The position numbers and the translations under genes are program-made. 39,728 nucleotides of DNA from Tissierellia bacterium (GTDB lineage Bacteria > Bacillota > Clostridia > Tissierellales > Tissierellaceae), in the NCBI GenBank assembly GCA_012518035.1, contig JAAYTL010000084.1, positions 1 to 39,728 of the forward strand. The letters are read 5' to 3'. Position 1 is the stretch's first letter; every line of letters begins with the position of its first letter. Positions 33,570 to 39,728 of this stretch are shown here, piece by piece. The notes under the pieces are model-generated. The model saw nothing but the letters and a program-made list of their open reading frames with translations, was not told the DNA's origin and made no database searches.

Positions 33570-34403
33570 TTACATTAAGTCTTCCATTGGCACTGGATCT
33601 AGGTCAGTATAGGTCTTGTTTTCTCCTACCATAGCCCAAATGAAAGTATATTTTCCTGTAGCTACACCACTATGAATTGACCAGGATGGTGAGATAACAG
33701 CTTCTTCGTTTCTCATAACAATATGCCTAGTCTCATGTGGTTCACCCATCAGATGGAATACTACTGTTTCTGGCTCCATATCAAAGTACATATAAACTTC
33801 CATCCTTCTATCATGAAGGTGGGTTGGCATTGTATTCCACACAGAGCCTTCCTCTAGTATTGTCAAGCCAAGTTGTAATTGACAGGATTGGCAAACATTT
33901 GGATGAACATATTGATAGATAGTTCTTTGGTTTAACTCAGCAGGAGATCCAGCCTTGATAGGTTGAGCATCCTTTATATTTATCTTAACTGTAGGATAGG
34001 ACGTATGGGCTACTGCTGAATTCAAATAGAATTTAGCTGGATTTTCTGGGTTCTTGGACCTAAATACTACATCCTTAGTTCCACTACCAACATAGAGACC
34101 ATCCTTATTGTCTAATTCATACTCTTCTCCATCTAGTACTACTACTCCAGGAGCTCCTATATTGATGATTCCTAGCTCTCTTCCCTCTAAAAAGTATTCT
34201 GCTCCAATTTCCTTGCCTGCCTCTAATTTTAATTCCTCTTCTCCTGGTGTTGCTGAGCCTGAGATTATCCTATCATAGTGGGAATATACTAATTTTATTT
34301 CACCCTTTTGGAATAGACCGCTAATATGGAACTCCTCTCTTAGCCTTTTTGTATCATAGTGCTTAGCATCCTTATTGCTTGACGCGTATCTAACTTCTAA
34401 CAT
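33570..34403 (-). CDS. kduI: 5-dehydro-4-deoxy-D-glucuronate isomerase
   Basis: Isomerises 5-keto-4-deoxyuronate (DKI), released from unsaturated uronides, to DKII. The cupin-fold protein has 277 residues, the length of E. coli KduI. The zinc ligands are present as His195, His197, Glu202 and His244 (MPTHLHDRRMEVYMYFD; SWSIHSG), one residue off the E. coli numbering. The N-terminal MLEVRYASSNKDAKHYDTKRLREEFHI is typical. It lies 49 nt after the GH105 gene, with AGGAGG in front, and is followed by kduD. Confidence 0.97.
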   Translation of the reverse strand: MLEVRYASSNKDAKHYDTKRLREEFHISGLFQKGEIKLVYSHYDRIISGSATPGEEELKLEAGKEIGAEYFLEGRELGIINIGAPGVVVLDGEEYELDNKDGLYVGSGTKDVVFRSKNPENPAKFYLNSAVAHTSYPTVKINIKDAQPIKAGSPAELNQRTIYQYVHPNVCQSCQLQLGLTILEEGSVWNTMPTHLHDRRMEVYMYFDMEPETVVFHLMGEPHETRHIVMRNEEAVISPSWSIHSGVATGKYTFIWAMVGENKTYTDLDPVPMEDLM

Positions 34404-34452
34404 TATAACTCCTCCTTGTAATTTAATTATATTCTATAAGGTAATGATTATA

Positions 34453-35556
34453 CTAACTACCTTTTAATAGCTCTACTTGTACCGCTGCCATTAGGAAGGC
34501 TCCAACTCCCTTATGGTCATCTACGCCAGTTTCCTCACATACGTAGGATTCAAAGGATCCATCCCTGTAATCCTTGACTCCAAGGCCTCCTGACTTACAG
34601 GTGCCTACTAGGTGGACCTCTCCATCTGGATCCTCCTCTATAAATTGTTCAACCAGCCCATCATAGGCCTTAAGAGCCTTATCCTTATAGCTCTCGTCCA
34701 AGAATCCTAGCCTTACACCCTTGGCCAGACTATAAGTAAACATGGATGAGGCAGATGCTTCTAGATAGTTGCCTTCTAGATGGCCCTTGTCAAGAACCTG
34801 CCACCATACTCCGGTTTCGTCTTGAACATCTACTACTCCCTTCATTAAACTTTGGAAGATTTCTATCAGCCTAGCCCTCTTAGGATGAAGCTCTGGTAGG
34901 TACTCTATTACCTCAAGCAAGCCAACTGAATACCAGCCCAAGCCCCTTCCCCAGCAGCTACTTGATAGCCCAGTTTCTGGGTCCGCCCAAAACTCTGTCT
35001 TGGTCTCGTTGTATCCCTGAACCAAGAGTCCGGTTTCCTTGTTTTGGTTAAAGTTTGCAGCATTAATTATTTGATTGGCTGCATCATCTAGGGCTTCTTC
35101 ATCTCCAAATTCCTTTCCAAACTGAGCATAGAAAGTCAGGCCCATATATACACTATCTATAAATATAATGTCCTTAAAGGCTTTCTTGTGTAGGAAGTTC
35201 CCAAAGGATGTTCTTGGATGGGTATCAAACTGGCTTCTAAGTTTATAGGCAGCCTTCTTGTATCTCTCTTCTCCAGTTTCATGGTATAGGCTAAATAGAA
35301 CCCTGCCTGTATTGATATTATCCACTTCGTAGGTGTCTAGGACATATCCCTTGATTTCACCATCTTCAGATATGTTTGGAGATATACTATTTTTTATATA
35401 CCCAAAATACTTGTTATTATTGGTCAGTTTCCACAAGTCCTCCATACCCTTTAATACAACACCATATTCATGGTCCCATTTATCGGATAAATCAGGAAAT
35501 CTTTTTATTGTTGAATCCGCTAATCTAATGTAAACCGGCATTTCTCCCTTAACCAA
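34453..35556 (-). CDS. GH105 unsaturated uronyl hydrolase
   Basis: Hydrolyses the non-reducing unsaturated uronic acid from disaccharides made by polysaccharide lyases, releasing the compound that KduI uses. There is no signal peptide, so it acts inside the cell. The (alpha/alpha)6 barrel has 367 residues of the YteR/YesR type. Landmarks are YTFGLLL-like helices, FIDSVYMGLTFYAQFG with the catalytic Asp, WADPETGLSSSCWGRGLGWYSVGLLEVIEYLP, LEASASSMFTYSLAKGVRLG and DHKGVGAFLMA. The start is TTG at 35556, preceded by GAGGAGGAGTTAAC. An upstream ATG at 35610 exists, but it would make a stable hairpin part of the coding sequence. Rhamnogalacturonan or another pectic or glycosaminoglycan disaccharide is possible. 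Confidence 0.88.
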   Translation of the reverse strand: MVKGEMPVYIRLADSTIKRFPDLSDKWDHEYGVVLKGMEDLWKLTNNNKYFGYIKNSISPNISEDGEIKGYVLDTYEVDNINTGRVLFSLYHETGEERYKKAAYKLRSQFDTHPRTSFGNFLHKKAFKDIIFIDSVYMGLTFYAQFGKEFGDEEALDDAANQIINAANFNQNKETGLLVQGYNETKTEFWADPETGLSSSCWGRGLGWYSVGLLEVIEYLPELHPKRARLIEIFQSLMKGVVDVQDETGVWWQVLDKGHLEGNYLEASASSMFTYSLAKGVRLGFLDESYKDKALKAYDGLVEQFIEEDPDGEVHLVGTCKSGGLGVKDYRDGSFESYVCEETGVDDHKGVGAFLMAAVQVELLKGS

Positions 35557-35580
35557 GTTAACTCCTCCTCTTTGCCTATC

Positions 35581-35628
35581 TCTAACAAAAGCTCTAAAAC
35601 GTGAAATCATTCTAGAGCCCTTGTTAGA
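35581..35628 (-). promoter_or_regulatory. Stable hairpin in the leader of the GH105 gene
   Basis: TCTAACAA and TTGTTAGA (8 bp), then a 2-nt internal loop, then GCTCTA and TAGAGC (6 bp), around a 16-nt loop. No T-run follows, so it is not an ordinary terminator. It lies 25 nt upstream of the TTG start and may stabilise or separate the mRNA segments. Confidence 0.5.
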
Positions 35629-35651
35629 TGAATCTATTTATTCAGCTATTC

Positions 35652-36101
35652 TTAAAGCATTACCTTCACTACAACTTTTTTAACCGCCATTGGTTCCCCT
35701 ATAGCCTTTCTTGGTAAATGACCATCTTGGGGGAAGAGAATCATGATGACGTCATCCTTTAGAGTTATATAATCGCCATCAACATCTTCGTATAGGTCGC
35801 AATCAGTTGCCCTATTATAAGGACCAGATTTAACCATCTCATCAACATGAGGATAATAACCAATTAATTCTTCGCCTTTATATAGGTATTGGATATCTAA
35901 GTGATAGTCATGACTTTCCCATGGTGGGTTTTCCATTGTAGTATACTCTTGAACTAATGCAACGACTTTTTTACCATCTAGTTCATACTCGCCTGGAGGT
36001 AGGTTCTCTAAATCTGCTGTCTTAATGAACTCAAAACCTTTTTCTAAACCGGGTGCCAATCCATAATATAGATGGGCATTTTTTAATGTATCAACTATCA
36101 T
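35652..36101 (-). CDS. YhcH/YjgK/YiaL family sugar-binding protein
   Basis: Small cupin-like protein of 149 residues. The family is found in sialate, uronate and diketogulonate operons and is thought to help with sugar anomer or lactone handling; the reaction is not firmly known. Typical features are LPPGEYELDGKKVVALVQEYTT, ESHDYHLDIQYLYKGEELIGY with conserved His residues, YDLYEDVDGDYITLKDDVIMILFPQDGHLPRKAIG and a final VKKVVVKV strand. AGGAGGTTGC precedes the ATG. In E. coli the homologue YiaL stands between YiaK and the YiaMNO TRAP transporter, a set also present here. Confidence 0.9.
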   Translation of the reverse strand: MIVDTLKNAHLYYGLAPGLEKGFEFIKTADLENLPPGEYELDGKKVVALVQEYTTMENPPWESHDYHLDIQYLYKGEELIGYYPHVDEMVKSGPYNRATDCDLYEDVDGDYITLKDDVIMILFPQDGHLPRKAIGEPMAVKKVVVKVML

Positions 36102-36148
36102 ATTTGCAACCTCCTATTTATTTAGTGTCTCTATTATATAGGATAACC

Positions 36149-36206
36149 TTTTCAAATAACATGTAATTAATTGTCAAGCATCTTCAGAAACTTGCTTATT
36201 TGAAAA
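36149..36206. repeat. 11-bp inverted repeat upstream of yhcH
   Basis: TTTTCAAATAA (36149-36159) and TTATTTGAAAA (36196-36206), exact complements with a 36-bp spacer, in the 141-bp gap between the Gfo/Idh/MocA gene and yhcH. The gap is otherwise AT-rich with no clear terminator. This may be a pair of operator half-sites. Confidence 0.35.
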
Positions 36207-36242
36207 TATTCTGTCTATTTTCCCCTTGCATGAAGATGTGTT

Positions 36243-37268
36243 CTAGAAGGTTACTTCACGTTTTTCTTCCGAGGATTGGTAAATCCCCTTAATAAGTTTA
36301 AGGCTCTTCATGGCTTCATCACCGGTAACCAAGGGAGGTCTATCTTCCAATAACGCTTCAACAAAGTCCTCATATTGCCTAATATGGGAGGTCTCATCAA
36401 CCTCTGGGCTTGTATTGAGTTCATTTGCTTTTTGAGGGTTAAGGATGGATTCAAACTCATCCCATTTACCATCTTGGAAATGGTAGGCAAGGAGATGATC
36501 ATTCCTTATAATCACCGATCCCTTGTCCCCAAAAACACTTAGTTCTGCATAAAGACCTGGATAGGCCACTGTAGTCCCTTCAATGGTAGCTATGGCTCCA
36601 CTGGTAAACTCAAGGTGGGCTAGACCAGTGTCCTCAGTCTCTATCTCCTTATGGAGGAGGGTTCTACATTTACCACTAACACTTTTCACATCACCAAAGA
36701 CATGAATCAATAAATCTATATAATGGATGGATTGGTTAATTAGAGCTCCACCTCCATCATGCTTCCAGGTCCCCCTCCAGGGATTACTATAGTACTCCTT
36801 ATCCCTATACCAGATGGTCTTGGCTGAGCCCCAAAGGAGCTTTCCCAGCTTACCTTCTCTTATGGCCTTCTTCAAAAGGAGGATGGGCTCATCAAAGCGG
36901 TGTTGGAAGATTACACCCAGCTTGACCCCCTCTTCCCTGCAGGCATCAACCATGGCCTGGGCCGCCTCTACTGTTGTAGAGATGGGCTTTTCACATATAA
37001 CATGCTTGCCTGCCCGGGCAGCATCGATGGCAGCCTGGCTATGATCACCAGACGGTAGGCATATTGCTACAGCATCAATCTCAGGATCCTTGAGCATCTC
37101 CCTATAATCTAGGAAGTATCCACAGCCCAAGCCTTCTGCATAGGCCAGGCGCTTGTCACTTCTGCCTGCTATATCGATTAATTCAGCATTGGGAAGGCTC
37201 TTGATAATCCTAGCATGGACCTTCCCTATGGAACCACAACCTATTAAACCAAACCTTACCTTATCCAT
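36243..37268 (-). CDS. Gfo/Idh/MocA family oxidoreductase
   Basis: NAD(P)-dependent sugar or inositol dehydrogenase of unknown substrate. The start at 37268 is supported by AGGAGGCAAGGT and gives 341 residues; an upstream in-frame ATG at 37328 would place it almost against uxaE. The nucleotide-binding motif is GLIGCGSIGKVHARI (7-21), and the family CEKPIS is at 92-97. The substrate-side helix GGALINQSIHYIDLLIHVFGDVKSV carries the His of the DxxxH-type motif. Its place between uxaE and yhcH suggests oxidation or reduction of a uronate or of an intermediate. Confidence 0.88.
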   Translation of the reverse strand: MDKVRFGLIGCGSIGKVHARIIKSLPNAELIDIAGRSDKRLAYAEGLGCGYFLDYREMLKDPEIDAVAICLPSGDHSQAAIDAARAGKHVICEKPISTTVEAAQAMVDACREEGVKLGVIFQHRFDEPILLLKKAIREGKLGKLLWGSAKTIWYRDKEYYSNPWRGTWKHDGGGALINQSIHYIDLLIHVFGDVKSVSGKCRTLLHKEIETEDTGLAHLEFTSGAIATIEGTTVAYPGLYAELSVFGDKGSVIIRNDHLLAYHFQDGKWDEFESILNPQKANELNTSPEVDETSHIRQYEDFVEALLEDRPPLVTGDEAMKSLKLIKGIYQSSEEKREVTF

Positions 37269-37337
37269 ACCTTGCCTCCTATTCTCCAAAACTCTTTTAT
37301 TAACATGCCTGGTTTTATAAAGTAGCATTTCTCAAGC

Positions 37338-38864
37338 CTAACCAAGCCTTTCCAGCATCAAGCCCTCCAAGTGCCTACCTATATGCTTATTGAGAAACTC
37401 ATCATAAAGATTTTCATAATCCTTTAATAGATTATATATCCTATCCTTGAAGACATATTTCCCACTGGAGTCCTTTTCCTCTAATATAAGGCCGTAGGTT
37501 ATATGAAGGATTTGCCTTGCATCCTTATTATCCAAAAATCCTACCAGGTCCTCATCTCTTATATCCCTTAATGGCGGCAACTTATCCGGATCCCCATCTA
37601 TATGATAGTAGGCCTTGGCCCTTTCTAAATTATCTAGGGCAAAAGCAAAGACTTCTCTAAAAAGATGAATATCCTTATGGGCTATAACCCTCATGGCCTC
37701 AAGCCAGTTGGTACCAGCTGTCTTTAGGTGGAATTCCCCCTGAGTGATATCCCCAACTAGAGGAAATATCGTAAACTTGTCACTACCAGAATGAACGCTT
37801 ATCTTGTAGCCAAAACGTTTGGCAATTAAGAAGTGTTGATAAAAGTTCTCCCTAAAGGCCTCCCTATCTCCAATATAGTCTATGCCCTTTTGGAATTCAC
37901 CAAGGAATCTAGGGGCTAGGGTTTTGAGCTTGACGTCATTTCTTTGCAACTCAGAGGCTATAAAAAAATGGGCTGGGATTGAGGTAGGAAAGGAGGTCTC
38001 ATCAATGGAAACTTCAAAATCTACCCTTTTTTCCACCTGGGAAATAAGCTCCCTATAGATCTCACTGGCAAAGCTTATGGCATCAAGGTAGATTAAGACT
38101 ATCCTCATAAAGTCTAACTCCTCAAAGGTTATGTCCAAATCCTCTCCGACTAAAAAGGTCTTGTTTAAATATCTATCCTCTAATTCATTCCTGACTGACT
38201 TATCTATCATAGAATATCTTTCAGCTAGTTCTTCTTCCTTCAAATGATTTGCTGAGCTATCCAGAAAATCAGAGCAATCCAGGGTTATCATGGTAAAACC
38301 ACAATCCAGGGCCATCTTTACCTCAGAAAAACTTTTTAGATGGTCGCCATCAGCCCCATATCCTGACTGATAGTTTTCCTGAAAAACCGCCCAGCTGGCA
38401 GCATCCAAAACCTCCTTATAATCCCTTCCAGTAAGATTGAGTTCCCGGATGGACTGTTGGGCTAAAATGGGAAAGACATCATATTCCTTCACAAGTTTAA
38501 TATGTCCAGGAGATGCCAGACCCAGCCTATCCCCTAGCCCAATAGATGTCTTATTAGTCCTATTGGCTAATGGGGCTGTAAAAGGAAAGTGCCTTCGTAA
38601 CACCTTACTATTGAAATTATTTAAAGGACAAATCTTCCCACTATTTGATAGTATATAATCCCCCTCAAATTCATCCAGGAGTACCCCCTTACCTAGGACC
38701 ACTAAGTGTCTTGTCCTCTTTAACTTGACCATAAATAGAATCGAACCATCCTTTTTATATATTGATTCAGGATAAAGATTATACTGGTGGGCCTCTCTTT
38801 TTAAATCATCTATATTAATTTTGCCAGCCAGCAAATCTTCGCCTATCCCTAATAATTTTTCCAT
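37338..38864 (-). CDS. uxaE: Tagaturonate/fructuronate epimerase (UxaE family)
   Basis: Interconverts D-tagaturonate and D-fructuronate, joining the galacturonate and glucuronate branches so that one set of downstream enzymes is enough. The protein has 508 residues from the ATG at 38864, chosen for GAGGGAGGATT directly before it; the longer frame from 38900 lacks such a site. Family blocks are FPFTAPLANRTNKTSIGLGDRLGLASPGHIKLV, SGYGADGDHLKSFSEVKMALDCGFTMITLDCSDF, SIDETSFPTS, ISVHSGSDKFTIFP and GTNWLEAMRVIAHKD, all with conserved acidic and His residues. It lies between yiaK and the Gfo/Idh/MocA gene. Confidence 0.88.
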   Translation of the reverse strand: MEKLLGIGEDLLAGKINIDDLKREAHQYNLYPESIYKKDGSILFMVKLKRTRHLVVLGKGVLLDEFEGDYILSNSGKICPLNNFNSKVLRRHFPFTAPLANRTNKTSIGLGDRLGLASPGHIKLVKEYDVFPILAQQSIRELNLTGRDYKEVLDAASWAVFQENYQSGYGADGDHLKSFSEVKMALDCGFTMITLDCSDFLDSSANHLKEEELAERYSMIDKSVRNELEDRYLNKTFLVGEDLDITFEELDFMRIVLIYLDAISFASEIYRELISQVEKRVDFEVSIDETSFPTSIPAHFFIASELQRNDVKLKTLAPRFLGEFQKGIDYIGDREAFRENFYQHFLIAKRFGYKISVHSGSDKFTIFPLVGDITQGEFHLKTAGTNWLEAMRVIAHKDIHLFREVFAFALDNLERAKAYYHIDGDPDKLPPLRDIRDEDLVGFLDNKDARQILHITYGLILEEKDSSGKYVFKDRIYNLLKDYENLYDEFLNKHIGRHLEGLMLERLG

Positions 38865-38917
38865 AATCCTCCCTCTTTTCATGAATATAGTAAAATCCAA
38901 TCTATATTTTGATACCC

Positions 38918-38944
38918 TAATATAAGGATTTAATTCTTATATTA
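38918..38944. promoter_or_regulatory. Inverted repeat upstream of uxaE, possible operator
   Basis: TAATATAAG and CTTATATTA, exact complements around a 9-bp AT-rich spacer, 54-80 bp upstream of the uxaE ATG. It is distinct from the yiaK terminator that follows at 38953. Confidence 0.4.
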
Positions 38945-38952
38945 ATATGGTA

Positions 38953-38984
38953 AATAAAAAAGCCTGCACACTAGGGTACAGGCT
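38953..38984 (-). terminator. Terminator of the yiaK-like gene
   Basis: AGCCTG and CAGGCT close a 12-nt loop that can add an inner AC/GT pair; TTTTTTATTT follows on the minus strand, directly after the stop. Confidence 0.8.
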
Positions 38985-38990
38985 CTATCT

Positions 38991-39728
38991 TTATAGACTG
39001 AGTATTTCCTTCCAAATGGTCTCATTGACTGGTATTCCCTGATCCAGGTTTTCTTGGCGGGTTTTAAGAACCCTTTCTCCTGGATAGAGGATTGTAGTTT
39101 CTGAATCCACGGGCTTGGAACTCTTAATGAACTCTATTGTATTGGTTACCATCTCATCAGAGATCTCAGGCAAATTAAATCTAGCCTGGTCAATTGCTAT
39201 AAAGACTTGGGATATACTAAACTCGTCTTCTCCTTCTCCCAGCCTTCCGATATCATAGGTAGAGTTGCCTCCAGAGAGGACTGCTGCAACCAAGTCCAGG
39301 GCTATGGATAGGCTGGAGCCCTTCCAATAGCCAGTTGGTAGTACCCGGCTGGTCTCCTCAATAGCCTCAGGGTCAGTGGTTAGATTGCCATCCTTGTCAA
39401 AACCACCAGGAATAGGTAATTGACTACCCTTTAGCTTGTATTGCTCTATTTTCCCATAGGAAAATTGTGACATGGCCATGTCTACCACCAAATGCCTGCC
39501 ATCACTTCTGGGTATAGCTATGATGAAGGGGTTATTACCTATTCTGATATCCTGCCCTCCCCAAGGGGGCATATTAGGTAGGGTATTGGTCCAACAGATG
39601 CCTACACAGCCTGAATCAGCTGCCTGCCATCCATAGGTCCCCCCCCTCATCCAGTGGTTGGTATTCCTCAAGGCCACAAGTCCTATTCCAAAGTCCTTGG
39701 CCAGCTTGATGGCCCTGTCCATGGAAAA
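38991..39728 (-). CDS. yiaK: 2,3-diketo-L-gulonate reductase-like oxidoreductase (YiaK type), 5' end outside the window
   Basis: NAD(P)-dependent reductase of the malate/L-lactate dehydrogenase-like family, close to E. coli YiaK (DlgD). The visible 246 codons run open past the right edge. The ATG at 39722 is internal, because the open frame continues upstream and family members have about 90 more residues there. Matching blocks are MDRAIKLAKDFGIGLVALRNTNHWMRGG, GWQAADSGCVGICWTNTLPNMPPWGG, RIGNNPFIIAIP, FSYGKIEQYKLKGSQLP, GGFDKDGNLTTDP, LPTGYWKGSSLSIALDL and ISQVFIAID. In E. coli yiaK stands with yiaL and yiaMNO (TRAP); here a YiaL-type protein and TRAP genes share the locus, though the exact substrate may differ. 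Confidence 0.88.
   Translation of the reverse strand, partial: FSMDRAIKLAKDFGIGLVALRNTNHWMRGGTYGWQAADSGCVGICWTNTLPNMPPWGGQDIRIGNNPFIIAIPRSDGRHLVVDMAMSQFSYGKIEQYKLKGSQLPIPGGFDKDGNLTTDPEAIEETSRVLPTGYWKGSSLSIALDLVAAVLSGGNSTYDIGRLGEGEDEFSISQVFIAIDQARFNLPEISDEMVTNTIEFIKSSKPVDSETTILYPGERVLKTRQENLDQGIPVNETIWKEILSL

Noticed and set aside
36178..36239. CATCTTCA / TGAAGATG hairpin as the terminator of the Gfo/Idh/MocA gene
   Set aside because: Eight pairs across a loop of about 40 nt and no T-run; not a credible intrinsic terminator.
38991..39722. The yiaK gene starting at the ATG at 39722
   Set aside because: The open frame continues to the window edge and relatives have about 90 residues before this internal Met, so the gene is cut by the window.

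Overview
The window is AT-rich and reads as a low-GC Gram-positive anaerobe, most likely Clostridia or Tissierellia. The grounds are strong AGGAGG ribosome sites, many TTG starts, a short HisG with HisZ, an L-box lysine riboswitch, YesM/YesN-type regulators and amino-acid-degrading enzymes. The genus cannot be named from the sequence. No rRNA, tRNA, CRISPR array or insertion sequence was seen.

Layout. 72-3874: CTP synthase (pyrG), a 58-residue membrane miniprotein and a membrane-bound nucleotide-sugar dehydratase. 4075-7861, plus strand: alanine dehydrogenase, a DAACS-family symporter behind a perfect 26-bp palindrome, and a one-chain iron-sulfur L-serine deaminase. 7995-15249, minus strand: the tightly overlapping operon hisZ-G-D-C-B-A-F-IE-J, preceded by a leader with a near-consensus promoter, an 18-residue leader peptide containing His-His-His, and mutually exclusive hairpins. 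15592-17909: fumC and a DMT-family transporter. 18028-20850: an amino-acid ABC importer under a lysine riboswitch. 20991-22846: psuK-psuG for pseudouridine breakdown. 23021-24967: a YcxB-like protein and an SLC13-type transporter. 25088 to the right edge, minus strand: a uronate locus (yiaK, uxaE, a Gfo/Idh/MocA oxidoreductase, yhcH, GH105, kduI, kduD, TRAP dctPQM, a YesM/YesN two-component pair and uxaC).

How the genes work together. The uronate locus would import acidic sugars by TRAP, release unsaturated uronates with GH105 and convert them by KduI and KduD to 2-keto-3-deoxygluconate. Saturated hexuronates would be handled by UxaC and UxaE. The dehydratases, KDG kinase and aldolase lie outside the window. 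The ald, DAACS and serine deaminase genes form an ammonia-releasing amino-acid module.

Main points of interest. (1) PyrG has alanine (A382) where the glutaminase nucleophile cysteine belongs. (2) The his operon has no hisH, and HisF carries Ser at the normally conserved Asp of the HisH interface. Together these suggest biosynthesis from free ammonia instead of glutamine. (3) The his operon appears to be governed by a leader-peptide attenuator, where a T-box would be the more usual device in Firmicutes.
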